A stretch of DNA of 64,000 bases from positions 43,073,700 to 43,137,699 of the forward strand of contig CM019217.1 of the NCBI GenBank assembly GCA_009741485.1, given 5' to 3'. The DNA is from Malurus cyaneus samueli. Lineage: Eukaryota; Chordata; Aves; Passeriformes; Maluridae. Below the pieces are notes generated by a model that ran no database searches, had not been told where the DNA came from, and saw only the letters and a program-made list of their open reading frames with translations. Shown piece after piece: positions 28,401 through 43,400 of this stretch. Position 1 is the stretch's first letter. Each line of letters begins with the position of its first letter. The position numbers and the translations under genes were made by a program.

Positions 28401-31400
28401 CTTGAGCCTCTTCTACAGTGCATTTCATTCAGAACAAAGTATCTGAATTGAGACAAAATAAAGAGACTAAACACTAATTATTTACATTCTATTAATTTGG
28501 CTGACTGGACTGTATATAATGTAGATATTTTCACTGAGTAATACAAACCTGGCCTGTTTGCTAGCTTTTATGAAGTGAGGGTGAACTTCTATGGACTGGA
28601 CAATGCAGAGCTGCACTGAACTCCCATAGGCTACCACAGATTAAAAAATTTGAGTCTCTGTGTCCAGGATTCTCCTGGATACTGCTGAGTATAGAAATCT
28701 CACTTTACAGAACAGGAAAATAACTGTGAAAACCCCACTATTAGGATTGAACAGCACAGACACACTAAAAGTCATTCTTCTTTTCAGACCGACAAAATAA
28801 AGCCAACCAAACTTGCTGGTTGCTGTTAGAAAAACCCTGGCTAGTATCAACTTTCAGACTATTAACGACTAAACAGAAAGAATAATCTTATCAATTAAAA
28901 GGTTTAACTCAGATATTTATTGTAATAAAAAATTATAAGATGGGATAAGGTGTGTTTGACCTTTATTTTTTTTTTACAGTTTGCATCCCTTTAAGTTTAT
29001 CAGAACAGCATAATCCAAATGAAAACTGATTAGTGTTTGAACTTGTGAACTAAATACCATACTCAACAGAAGTTTACAGTAAATGACTTCCATTCCAAAC
29101 AGAAAATAAACAACAAATTGTTCTCCAACATGGCATGTCTATATACAGTAACTTCAAATTCTTCTCTGGGCTTAAGAGTCTCATCTGCAGTTTTAATGAT
29201 ATTTAAAAGCAGTTTCTATGGAAGCATGCTCATGTGTCCTGCTGGTCTCGAATAAAAACAATGGAAATTTAAAAAGCATTGGGAAAAAAGTCAGGGACTA
29301 ACTGTGAAAATCTCAGCCATCCACTCCTGAGTATGGAAGGTTCTTAAAGGATTTAATATTCTCAAAATTCTCTCTTCCAGGTCTAACTCCTTGTTTTGCA
29401 GAGCACAAGCACACACAGGTTTCAGTCTATTTCAACATATAGATGGCATTCCTTCTTTTTACACAGAGAATGAGATTACCTAAGAAATTGGAAATTTCAG
29501 ATTGCCACAATGCCTTTAGATGGTTGTCTTTCTACTGATGTGGTGGAGAGAGGGAAGAAATCAGCACTTTCAAATTGACCACAAGCTATACAATGCTCTC
29601 CTTTTATGAGGCCTAAATTTTATTATCCTTGACATACACAAATGAAAAAAAAAAAGTATCATATCCAAAAATCCCATGGTGTAAAGTAAGCCAGAACTTA
29701 ATAAAAACTGCTGTTAAGACTTTAAATTTGCTAAAAATCACATCTCTGACACTCAAGACCTAACGTCCAAAGTTTTAAGTCTCTGAAGTAAAGCATTATG
29801 AAGATCACTCCTCAACAAATTATAGTGATGTGCTCTTCAATCACAAGAAGAAAAAGAACTTATTTTTGTTTTACTACTGTTCCCTCCAAAGCATGAAAAA
29901 CTGCAACTGAAAACTCCCTCACAAAGTTTATTATGTAAACAGGTAAAAAATGATTACTCAAGTGATTTAAATTTAGCCTAAGTGAAAAACACCAAAATAG
30001 GGTTTTAGTACTGACTATTAAAGAAATTAGTATGTATTTTACCTACAGTTTCTAATTTTTGTATTATGTTATTGCTAAAATAAAACTACCCACCAACTCC
30101 AGCTCACAGCTCCACAAGTAGTGACTAGCAAACTAAAACCACCTGATGAAACACCTGGATTTCACTATAAAAGATGCAGCAGGAGCTCTTATGACTCTCC
30201 ACCCTTATTCTGAACCATCCAATTTTCTTTCTCACTCTCTCTTCTCCTCTACTCCCCATTCCTAAATTTTAGTCAGCTTGGTCCCCCCTTAAATATTGCT
30301 GGAACTGCTTTTCAGCCTTTCTTACAGGGAAAGCAGTACGAAGGACTCTGATCCACATTCCTTTGTGGTTATGCTTTCTTCCACTATCTCAGGAAACCAT
30401 CTGTAAGGCAAACAGAATCCTTTCCAATGTTACTAGATGTTAGAAAGCTCAGCTGATTGCCTTTACACAGCTTGCTAAAGATCCTTTGATGAAAGTTGTA
30501 ATATATGAAAATCATAATCTGTGCAACTGCCCACACATCACTTAGAGTAACAAACACCAAACTACTATTGAGGTGAAAGATTATAGCTAAAAATAGCACA
30601 ACACAACCACTAGATACAGTCCAAGCAGAAGAAAAAATATTTCCATTTTTTTTCTTTTTCCCTTTTTGCCCAGTATAGATTTAAAAGTGCACTTTGTTTC
30701 TTAAAGGTCACTCTTAAATGTCCAAAAATAACAGAATGAAGTGCTTCAGTTCAGGTGACATCACCCTGCAAGTCAACAACTTCTCCTTCCTCCCTGGTGT
30801 CCATTATGAAGGATTTGTAATTTGTTCCTGCTTTTCCTCAGTTCCTCATTAAAAGAATATATAAAACAAGAAAGAAGGGTTATTTGCAATGACTCTCATA
30901 CTCACTATCTCACCTCCTGGAAGAAAACTAATGCAGGAAAGTTGGGTGGGGTATGTCCAAACGGGCAATCTTTGAAACGCAGGACTTCATTGTTTAAAGG
31001 ATTTTCATCAAGAAAAGCCACTCAAGCTTACAATCTCACTTGGTGTGTATCCCCACAACTCCACCATTCTGGCAGAACAAAGCCACATGAGGTTACATCA
31101 CACAGATCCACGTGGAAAGCACAGAACCACATTTGATAGACATGATCTATCCATGTAAGAAAAGCAGCCACAGCTATTTTTATTCAATGCCCTGTGAGAA
31201 AAAGTGGTGCAGCACTGTACAGAAAGGGACCCCAGGTGCTCACTTCCCAGAGCACTTACACAGGGCATGTGAGCCTCAGATTCTGGATTCTCTGTGGACA
31301 CTCTTACCCTTCCATGAAGGTGACTATATTGCCATGGGGCATGCTGTGCCTCTCACTGAAGCTATACAAGTCTTGTCTGTAGAGCTGCTTGTTTCAAGAC

Positions 31401-34400
31401 AATTAAGCATCAGGAGTTCCTTACTCTGCTCTTCACAGCAAGTTCTGGAAGTCTACACTGCTGTCAGAAACTAATGCCCTAATCATTGAGCTGATGCAGT
31501 TATTAGTACACCACTAATTACTGTTTGGCAGTGTTGCAAAATTCTAAATCTCACAGAAAAAAGAAAATCAAAAAGATTCTTCTTAATCACTGCTTTAAAC
31601 ATATTCCACATGGACAAGTAGCCTGCTAAGCATTTAGATCCCAAATCTGACCCTTCTCTGCTTACACAAGGGTTTCCAGGTGCAGGTAATACAGAAATTT
31701 ACCCCACAACAGCAACTCAAAGAAGTGACTTATGAAACAGTCCCACCATATCCTCCAGAAATTAAAAAAAAAGAATGACTATGGGGTTGTTCCAGCACAT
31801 GGAAGCATGTCAGGAAACAGCTCTGATACCCTCTGACACAGTCATTGATGTCAGAGGCCAAAAACCTTGCTGCAGTTCTGTACCTGGCAAGAAAAAGTGC
31901 TATTTATCACCAGATGCCTTAGATGATTCCAAAAATAGCCTCTTTCCCATTGCTGCTCATTAGCAGAAAGAGATTTTTTTTTTTTGAGAATAACTGCTAC
32001 AGGACGTTCTAAGAAGCTTAAACTGTTCCTTCAGGATACAAATGCCGCACCCCAACCATCATCCACAGACTGCCTAACCCGATTCTGCACAGGAATGCAT
32101 TTGCTTCATCACTGAAAGCTCTGATAACAAGACCTGAAAGTTTGCCAACCACCTGAAGGCACAGATGTTCACGTGTTACAATAACTCAATTTTAATTCTA
32201 CACATACTCCACCCAACCCATGTAGTGCAGACCTTTTACTTTTTCATTCCACTAAGATCAATGGTATAAGGAAAAAACTGATCCCTTAATAAAACCAACA
32301 CATTCAGACTTTAAACGTGTCTTATATACACAGCAATTGCTTCATTAAAGAAGCACATATTAAGAATGGAGAGACGAGTACAGGTCCATTTAGTTTTGGA
32401 TCTTATAAATAAGCTTTTTTTAAAATCCACCCAGCTTTCCTTAATCAAAAATATGTTTTCTAGGGGATTGCCTATGCATATATAGAATAAAAAGAACAGA
32501 TTTTTGCTTTCTCCATTTCTGCTATGGAGAAACCACTATGAAAAAGGAGAAACTACTTCAACTATGAATCCCTAACTAGTTACAGAAAGAATAAGTTTGG
32601 TCCAGCTGAAAACACCATTTTTCATTCATAAAGATAACTCCAAGTCTTTAGAAGAAACTTACATCTGTGATAAATGCTGACCTACTAATCAGCCTTCAGA
32701 ACTGCAAAATTTTAGATTACTATTCCAATGAATATTTACACTTAGTTCTACATGATCATATTCTGTATTGTATGGAATAAAAAAAAAAAGAAAAAAGGTT
32801 ACCATGCACTGACCTTGTCTCTATAATCACAACTTTAAAAAACCCCAAACCTGCATTAAACTGTTCTCTGCTACTACTGTGAAGACTATGATATATAACA
32901 CAGTATGCAAGAATGTGCACACTTCTACACAATTTTTAATCCACTGAAAAAAGAAATTAATTCCTTAATTGCAAGGCAACACCTAACTATTCCTCCATTA
33001 ATCAGGATTTCAGATTTGCTATGGAACTTCAGAGTTTCAGGCTAAGCCTATGGAATTTCATTTTGCAGATCTGTATAAATCCTAAACATAGTCTTCATTA
33101 AAGTATGCAGAAGCCATTGCAACAATATGCAAGTTCTAATCCGCAAAATAGGCTGTCCAAACTTAAATTCATTTAAAATGGATAATAAAAGTGAGATGAG
33201 TACTCATGATTTAAGCACCAAATCACAACACATGAATGAGCTATTTAGAACTGATACAATGGTGACACATAAGGGACTTGAGAGGAGAACAGAAAAAAAA
33301 AAGTTTGCTGAAAACAATCAAACAGTAGGACCCCTAGAAAATGTAGGTAATTCAATGACATTTATGAAGCACAAATGTACTTTTTTTTCGAACAAACATT
33401 TGGTAAGCAATAGAAGAACATATCATTTCACGTTAGATGACCCTTAGGCAAGTAGTTAAAAATATACTCTCAAAACTAAGACTGACTTAATTAAATTCCA
33501 GTGGTTTGATTTTACCTCACACATCAATTAAAAAATAAATCTTGCAACAGTTGCAATACATCACAAAATCAAATGTCGAGGACAGAATAATTTGAGGTTA
33601 GACTTAATACTGCAGAATGAGAATTTAAGTTGGGTAGTTAATATGCACTGTGAATTAAGATGCACATTGTTAGCACCATCACGGCAGTATTAAATTTTTT
33701 TAATTATACCTAAAAGTTGTAATTAATTACACAAGCAGCTATACATTAAACAGGGCAGAAGTACAGTAGCATCAATAAAAATCCTCTGCAGTGACACTAG
33801 ATAATACAGTATTAAGAGAATTTTCAAAACTCTCCAACTGCCAATCTCTTCCCAAATTACAATGTTATAGATGGACACTGTGGTAAATTTTTGCCAGCTG
33901 AGCAACACACAGAGTTTATTGCCAGTGAAGTTTAATAGCATTACTAAGCTTTAGGAACACAGTAAAAAAGTAGATCACTGTTGCACATCAGTAAATTACA
34001 TGTAAGAAAACAGACAAATGAGGAAAAGGGGAAAAAAAAACCCATGAAGGAACAGCAGCAGCAGCAATGGAAGAATTAGCAGTCTCAAAGGAATACAAAG
34101 GTGAACTTCTAGGATTTTCATTTTGTCATTTTGCTAATGTCTGTGGGTCACATTTCTACACCAAACATATGTACCTTTAAAAATTGTATTTCACTGTGAA
34201 CACAATGAAGCTTAACACAACTAAGTTTTTGGGTTCCATTCATGCTGACAGAATAAAAAGTAACTTTAAAATTCTTAGATGATATGAGTATTTACCCATG
34301 CCAGTTCCAGCTGGTGCAATCTCTTTGGAGAAGATTTCTACAGCTTCTCTTTGTTTATGGTGTACAGCAAGCCAAATAACAGCTTCCCGAGGACCCTGCT

Positions 34401-37400
34401 TCAAAAAGGTTGGAATTAGATTAGATGCAAAACATCAGTTAAATTGATGAAACTGAAAAATAACTGCAGCTCAGCATTTGAGTTAAATCGTTCAGTGACT
34501 TTTTATCCACCATCACCATCATTTTAACTTTTCATTATCTTTATTTTGCTACCATGGAATCAACTACTGGGTATTTCAAATCCCTAGGGCACTGTGCCTC
34601 TTCTCCAGCATTCTCCAAGAATCAAGCACTGTAACTAACAATACCAAATACTTGGCTTCACTCTCAGTGGAACTGGCAAACAAAGTTTCCCCTTATTCTA
34701 AGTGCACTGAGAATACCCCGGGGCCAAGTTAGAGAGCCAGGTTCACTCCTCTTATCATCAAGAAGGAAGCAGATCTGTCCACAGAAAAGAATTCAAAGCC
34801 TTAGGACATAAATGTGAGAACAGAACTTGCAAAACCCACCACTTTTCCAGAGAAAAGAGCAGATGCTCCCTCTAAGAGTAAACACAATCAGTTTGGTGCT
34901 CCCTACTCTAGCCAATTAAAACACATGCCCTTGCATGTAAGCGCTCTCTCACTTGACATATTACTTCTCTATAAACATTTTCAGCCACTGAACGATCTAC
35001 CATTGCAATCAGTACACTGAGTGAAAGCCTTAGAGCAAGCATTTGGTCTCACTGAGGGCAAGGACTATTCATGAACTTGCCAGCACTGGTAGGAACCATC
35101 TTTGGTTTGCCTTTGAATCTTCAAATATGTGAAACTTGCTCACAACAAGAGTCTGTCTCTGAGTGTCTTTTTCTTGTCATAAACCACAAGTGCAAGTATA
35201 TATGAAATGGGACTGCATAAGGTATCAAAATCTACTGGTCAGGAGTTTCTCACATAGCACTACTCTAGCAGAACTCCAACTAGTATGAAGTTCTGCAGCA
35301 GAGTTATTTCTCCGGAAGTCAGGGTTTTTTTGTTAATGAACACAAAGTTTCTAAAGATTCTTTGGTAATGTTACATTAAATTCTTTGCTTACTTAAATCG
35401 ATATAAAATACAAAAGAAGACATGTTTGACTACAAGATACCAGGAAATTTCTTCCAGCATTCATATCCTTCTTTATGTCAACACAATAGGATGCATTTCA
35501 TGAAAGCACAAAAAAAATTACTTTTATTTGGATGGGGTTTTTTGTTTTGTTACTCTACAGAGCTTAGAGCATTTCACAAATCTCTAAATGCTCTGCCTAA
35601 TGAATTCTTTTAAATTTGGTAGCTTTTGGTATTCTAGAGAGCCCATTATGCTAAGAGACTACCAAATCCTCTTTCAATTCAAATACATGACAAAACCCTT
35701 ACAGAAAGAGGATCGATGGAATCAGGTTACACCAAGGGAAGGAAACTTCCTACTTTTTAGCTGGTGATCAACTGAAATTTGATAATGAGAAACTTTCTTG
35801 TTTTAGTATGTTTAAAGCAATTTCCTAAGCATTCATGAAGCTGAAAGACTGTTTTTCTCTACTCCAATGCTAGTGGCATATACGCACAGAAGTACTCTGA
35901 GGTAGAGCAATCACAAACATAATTACTTTTTTTTTTTTTTTTTTAAGTACCCTTAGACAGACATCCTCATAAAGACACAAATCATTTCTCAACCTCCAAG
36001 CTCCCAGCCTGGAAAATAACTGCCATAATATTTTCACGTGGGAAATCCTACCAACTTGATTCACATTTCTAATAGATAATCTCAATACTTGCATAGGCAA
36101 ACCCTTAAATAAAAGTTTAGTAGAGCCAAGGTAGGAGAAGTACTATGATTTCTGATTGTGTAGATCACGCCTCACTTGAAAGATAAAAATTTCCTTCTAT
36201 GAATACAGAAACAGATATCCTGATTAAGATAACAGAGATAAGGTAACAGTTTTCCAGTTAAAAAGTTTCATTAGGTTGTTGTAAAAAGAGTTGCTACACA
36301 AAAAGTATGCAGCCATGCAACAACCCCAACAAATGCATAATTTTAACAGTCAGTGTTCCCAAAGCTACCACAAGATTCATTACATTACTACAAATAATTA
36401 TCAATAGGAAATGCTCTTGCAAAAAACACATTCATGCATTCACATCTCTTTCTGGTTCTAAACTGTACCACATAATCAGCATTCCATATGAAGTTCCGTA
36501 TTTACTTCCTGGCCTGCAGATGCAAGATTCAATGGTGTATGCAAATAAACTGAATCCTGTTTTGATGGACGAACCCAGTACTAAAACTGGGTATACAGAC
36601 TGAAGTCATTAATCTTACAGTGTCAGAATGAAAACAAAAAAGAGCAAAACTAAGTGCTAGCAATGTCTTATACATCAGGTAACACAGGGTTAGCAGAAAG
36701 CTAACAGAGCACACACAGTTTTTATGTTGAAATTCTAATGCCTAATGTACTCCAAATAGATACCTCTTACATGAAACACATCCAGTATTTCCAAACCATT
36801 AACTCAATGATGCTGTGTCACTGTTATAATTCCCGCCCCTCCTAAAGAACAGGAGATACGAAAAATCAAACACCACTAAAATTATTCAGTGTTGATGCAG
36901 GTCCCTTTCTAGCTCAGGATGGGCAGGTGCTGACAAAGCAAGCTATCAGAGTTACAGGCAGCAATCATATCAACAGGCAGAGAAGTCTGAGAAAAAGAAG
37001 TGCTTGCCACCCATTCCTAGTTCTCAAGGATATTTTGTGTTGCCAGGAGCAGTCAATACTCCACACAGCAGCTCAGACTATAGAATGCAGGTTCACATAA
37101 GGCTGGGATACACAGTGATTTCACAGCTGCAAAGGAAAACCATCGCAGCAGTTGGACAGATGTGCGTGAGCAGCATCCAGCCACACCATATATCTACACT
37201 GAGCCCCAAATATTGTTCAACTTACCCTGTCTTGGTATTCACTTACATATTTGCTTCTTTGCTTCAAATTTAGATGGTAGACCTTCCAAAACAGCAACTA
37301 TTTTCCTTATGTGTTAACATCTAGGACAGTATTGCTCTGGTTTTGAGTATATGATTTGTAACCCAAACAACCAGGTCTAATTTTGCATGGGAAGACATGG

Positions 37401-40400
37401 TAGGAAAGTGTTTAAGGGACTACATTTTTCCTACCTAAAGCCCTAATGTGCAAATGTTTTCCTTGCGAATTCTGTGACTTTGTATTTTAAAAGGAAAAGC
37501 AAACTCAACTCTCAACCCTTTTTCTCAAGCGACCACGTCTGCTTTCCAGATGAAAGCTCCCCTGGCTAGTTTCTTCCAAAAGGCTGGAGGAAGCATGAAG
37601 GGGGAAGGCAAGAGAGTGATTTCCTGAATTTCAGCCTTAGCTCTCACATCCTGTTTCAGGCATGTATGAGAAGCACATACAACAGCAATAATGCTCTGTT
37701 TACTTTTAATATGAGACCTGGGAACTGAGGCTGGAAATACAGAAAGTACTACAAATACTCTCCTCCACATGAAACATTTCTTCAATGTACTGTAAGTGAG
37801 GCAAACTGAACAATCAAGAGAGAGAAACTGCTCTTCTTCAACTCGTTGTTCACTTTGGACAATGAGACAGAAAAGTTCCTATAGAACAATTTAATTAAAG
37901 AATATATTACAACACATAATCATAAGAAGTTGGTACAAACAGAACACAGACAAGTTGAACATCTGGAACATCTGTTCCCATGTTTCAAAATTTTGATTCT
38001 GCACTCTCAGTAAGACACTCAAAATTGCAGGTTTTATGGTCCTGAAATGAAAAAGACCACATTATAAGCTCACTCTTAAGGAAGAAACTCTTGCTGTTTT
38101 GCTGAAGGAATCTGAAACTCAGAATAGCTGTAGATATAACAAGTAAAAAGTAACAAGTAAAAAGTTTACTGTCCTCCACATTACATTCTCGTTTCCTTTA
38201 GATACAAACTGTTGGCAGTTAAATGTTGGCACTTGTAAAGAACAAACTCAGAGCTGAGTTTTGCCACGTGTACCTTAAGAGTTTTGCAAGACTTCCACTG
38301 ACAAAGAAGAATTAAATACTACTGTTTTGGAACAAACTAAACTGTCAAAATATTTAAAGTGCATCTAAGTGAGAACATGATTTACAGTCTCTTTCCTTTA
38401 GAAAGGACTTTCATTCTCTAGATTAAGAAAACAGACCATGGATATCACAGCTGCAGTGGCTATGGCCATCATTCATATTCTTACATATGAATGTATACAG
38501 TCACAAGACAAAATTACACAGTTGAAGATTATTTCTCAAATAGTACTCACAGACAATCTTAAATTTAATTTTGTGCAGGCAAAACTAGTGCTGACGTTTC
38601 CTGACATTTATAATGTGGTCTTTCAGCATTACGTCTAATGCAGTTTAAGTCCACAGAAGTTTTCATAGTAAGATATTTCTTTAGACAGAGAACACCAAAA
38701 CAGAGTACAACAACATTTTTGTAAGATTTCATATCAGTGCTTCTGGAAGACCCAATACTGCAAAGACCTTGTCAGTGTTAATTTTGTACATTAAGTAGTG
38801 ACAGTGAGTTCTTTGCAACATGAAGGGGTGAAATTCCCAAGATGATAGTGACTTCCTTTAAAGTTGTGGAAAAGATAACAATATGGAAAGATTAAAAGAG
38901 GTCAGAAAAAGTTTAAGAACACTCCACTGCATACTTACACCATCTATACTCCTTCTAGCATGAGGTCCATATGTATCTTCAGACCCTAAAACCTGTATGT
39001 TAACTGCACTGTAATCTTCATACCCAAGCTGACTGAAAATAAGACGGGTCCTGCAACAAATGATTTTTTTATTAGTAAACCATCTCAAAATTATTATCTG
39101 AAATAGCGCTGTGTGGTCCACAGAAGTTAACTGTCAAACAGCTGTATAAAAGATTTTATCAGTTGAAATACTGGAATTTGGTTAGAATTAGAAAAGTATT
39201 TTGCATTAATGAAACATTTTGAAGACACTGCTAAGCAATCATCGTTGTCATAAATATTAGCATAGCAGCTGAAATAGGGAAGCAATGTACAGGACTTAAG
39301 TACAAAATGTAATTTTTTAACTGCTGTAAATAGATGGAAGGGGTTTAATTCATCACAAATGAGGCCACCTTTAGTTCTGATGATATAAAAAAAAATCAGA
39401 CAAGCTCATTTAAGTTAACTAAATTTGCAAACTGTGTCTGCATTAAGTTATTTTAAATTATTTATCTACAAACAGTACTCAGCACTGGTGATGCTGCTCC
39501 TTGAATCCTGTTCAGTTCTTGGCCCCTCATTTTAAAAAGAGCATTGAGGTGCTGGAGTATGTCCAGAGAAAGGCAACAAGGCTGGTCAAAGTTGTAGAAA
39601 ATATGTCTTATGAGGAACGGCTGAGGGAGCTGGGGTTGTTTAGCCTGGAGAAAAGGAGGCTCGGGAGGGACCTCATTGCTCTCTACAAGCACCTGAAAGC
39701 AGGGTGCACTGAGGACAAGACTGCAGTGAGAGGACCAGAGGAAATGGCCTTAAGCTGAGACAGGGGAGATCCAGATTCGATATTAGACAATTTTTTTCAC
39801 TGTTCAGGTTGTCAGATATTGGAATAGGTTTCCCAGGGAGGTAGGTGGTGGAGTCACCATCCCTGGAGGTATTTAGAGGTGACTAGATCTGGTGCTGGGT
39901 AATGTGATTTAGGGATCACAGTGATGGTGGTAGATGGTCAGACTTGCTGATCTTAAAGGTCTCTTCCAACCTTGACAATTCTATGATTTTATGAACAAAA
40001 ATTGGTAAAAAGACTGACACCAACATTTCCTAAAGAGTTACAGTTGTTGATAGAGCATTCTTTGATAGGGATCAGAACAGCTTAATTCTTAGTTATCAAG
40101 GCTGACATACACCAATCTTTCAATGTGTCAAAGAAACAATTTCGCATGTTAATCTGTTTAAGACTACATTTGAGATGGAGAATATATTTTTGTACACTGT
40201 AATTTTCAAAACAGAGAAATTGCCCTGAGGTATGCCTAATGGGCTAGAGGCCACTAATCCTTCCAGTTAATCAGCCTTCAACTATCAGCCTTTTTCTTCT
40301 GATGACTCAAGAGAGCCCAGTAAACAGGCTGAATTTATTTTCTAGATGTCACAGAGGCAGCAGCACCACAAGCTGTTTCAATCAAACAAAAGATTCACAC

Positions 40401-43400
40401 AGTCCAGACTGAAATAATGTCCCAAGAGCAAACATTAAATGGAAATCACACCATTCTATTTTTTTCCTAAAATAATCACCTAGCTTCCAGAAAGATTGCT
40501 TTTCAGAGGTTCTGAGTCTCCAGGTCTTCATATTTAACACTTCCTGAAGGATTTTTCCATCATTTGATTTTCTCAATAGCTCTTGGACACAAGCTTTTAG
40601 CATTTGCAGTTACACATTTACACAGCTCTCATCTGCCATGTCACTTGAGGGAAGTCAGACAACTCCTCCTTCACCACAGTGCTGCACACAGGCAGTATCA
40701 CTCCAAGATCACAGTGAATTTTGCATTTCTGCATTTCTGAGAGTAGAGTCTGCATGGGTCTACAAGAGGATAAGGAGGAAGCTTTATGTAGAACATGGCA
40801 CAAGGAAATACAGGTCACAACTAGAAACATGAACAACTGGAGTAAGCATTGAGAGACTCCTCATACAGAATTATATTGAAGAGGAATCCCTCCTCACCCA
40901 AATACATTGGCAAAACAAACTGAAGGTTTATCAGTCTGTCTTAGAATTGAAACACTGTTCTAGCACAAAACCAATCACTGGGTCACATTTTAAAAGGTAG
41001 AAAAATAAACATGTTTTATACATTAACTTGGTAAACTGCCTACATTTCATATCCCTCAGACTTTTCATTAAAAGTTCTGTGAAAGTTGCTAAAAACTAGT
41101 TTCACATGGGTTTATCTCTGGCATCTAATGAAATTTAATCTGAATCACAGCCTTTTCCTCACTAATTTAGGTTTCTTTCCACTCTCCAACCATCTATTTT
41201 CAAAAACATTTGAGACCTTTCTCACTCTGTCAAATGTAGCTGAAGTGTAGTTACATATTGAAAATAGGTTTTCAGAACAGGCTGCCTGTGTTTTGAAATG
41301 TCATCCCAACAGGAAAACTATAATCTTCTAGGATTCTTACAAGGTTAGTAATGTTGCCATCCTGTGTCACTGTTCTATTTTCATCATCTCTGGGGAAAAA
41401 AAGCAAGCCAGAACCCCTGCCAAGACTCCAATACCAACCTTTGCAGAATACCTTCTGCAGTGCGTTTTGCTTTTTGTACTGCCTTTGGACCTCCCACTGG
41501 ACAGACAGCAGTAGCTCTGAAGCCATCAAGATAAGTGGCATTTACCTAATGATGAAGGGATTATGAAGTTAGATGGAATTCAGTACCGATAAATGCTCTC
41601 TGGCCATCATTATCTATACAAATATACACTTGTTAAACAAAGTACCAGGATTTTATGTATCAAATAAGGTTTGTCTTTTCAGTTTTTCCTCCTCTTTCTT
41701 TTACCCTTGGGGCAGAGAAGAAGAGGATAATGCTAAGTTGTAGCATTCTCTCCAAAATTTAAGATTTTATAAATCAAAAGCTATCTTTCAGTTCACAGAA
41801 TGAGATAATACCTTATAAAATGTTGAAGGAGGCGATCCCTTTGCTCCATAAACTTTCACTGCTCCACCATCAAAACCTATAGGAGTTAAAAATCAGTATT
41901 TAAGCTTCTTGAATATAACTTCAAGGACATTCTTTTGTGATATGTATTAATCAAATGCACTTAATTAAATAGCAAATCATCAATAGTACTACCACAGAAG
42001 AGAGAACCTTTCAGAAAACAATCCTTCCTGCCTTAGAACAGCAGAAAACTGGTGACTGAATTTATGACTTCCATGAGCCTTTTAAAAGGGTGATGGAAAT
42101 GTTTATTCACGCACTTAAAAAATACTTAACACAGAAAGCAGCCTTAGGACTTAGACTCAATAGTTATTTTCCACTTAATATCGATTTATTGCACACACAC
42201 ACAGAGCACACAATCCACTGTAGCTGGCTGCAGTGGACTGCAGTCCCTCACTTGGTAAAGAATCAAAAAGTGAGAAACCAGTGAGAGCTATTTGCTGATA
42301 GTTTAGTAAGTGAAGTGATAACTTAATTTTAGCTTTCTTGCCAATATCAAAAACAGCCTGAATATGTGTTCCAGGGCAATAACCATGTAAAGCATTAGGA
42401 ATATTAATGCCAAAAAAATTGAGAAAATTGCTGGGATTGCATCAGGTTCAAGCTTGAACTGCAGAAAATCAGTAGGTGCTACTCCTGGAAAATTATCACC
42501 TCGTGTTTAAGAGGCAGCATTATACTGTAGTTCACCTGTACCTAACCTGTGCTTGCAAATATTTATAAAGCAGCTCAAAGCTTTACACAAATACTCTGAA
42601 ATGATCAGATCAGAACATATCTAAAACAGTAAACGTGATCAGTACAAATTTTACATGCCACTCAAATAACATCATCACTCTCTCTCAAGACTGCCATAAG
42701 GTTAATTTAACTCTCTCAATACAGAGCTACATCCCTCCATTCAAGGCAAAGATCTGGAAGAGTTTCACGTTCCAGGTGAAAGAGTCATACAAAGAAAAAA
42801 AATACCACAAAACCAAATGCATAGCATCCATTGACAAAAAGAAAACAGAAGCACCTCTCAGCACAAACATTGCAAGTAACCCAGCAGAACAATAAAACTG
42901 GCAATATAAACAGCAAAATTAGATAGCTTGCCTGTTTTTACTAGTGTACGTGTCAAAGCACTTCAAACTAAAATATTTAAGCAATCTGCCCATTTTCCAT
43001 CTGTTATATTTCTAAGAGGACTAACTGAAAGTTCATGTGAAAGTTCATTGGAAGTTCAAACATGTCATATCAGGTCATTTGCAAGCTAAAAGTTCATAGG
43101 AAGGTTAGGGTTTCTTTTTTTAAAAAGAGAAAGACTAGGGGCTAAGAGCAGCAAGCTGGCCTTATCAGACTGCCATTGGGTTACATGTGCATGAGCAGAA
43201 GATTCACTGTACCATGTTATGGTATTTTATTACTAAAGCAAAATATTTTTTATGTTACCACATTTTGGGTTTTATCACACTAAGTTTTTTAATTTGAGAT
43301 TTCAATTGTTCTAAGCTTTAGAAAGACACTTGGCATACTGTCACAGGTAAGTTCCATTAGAATGAAAAAAAAATATAGGTGCAGTAAAAAGCAAACTTTA

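Larger units (their letters stand above)
34396..38938 (-). other. Intron 12, 4.5 kb
   Basis: Holds the 18-base poly(T) and the 14-bp tandem duplication. No gene recognised inside. Confidence 0.7.

Noticed and set aside
38939..38942. Exon 12 donor at GATG|GTGTAA
   Set aside because: It would put exon 13 out of frame. GATGGT|GTAAGT keeps the frame and is closer to consensus.
39501..39758. 85-codon open frame between exons 12 and 11 as an extra exon
   Set aside because: It is the CR1 tail, on the opposite strand to the gene, and exons 11 and 12 already join in phase.
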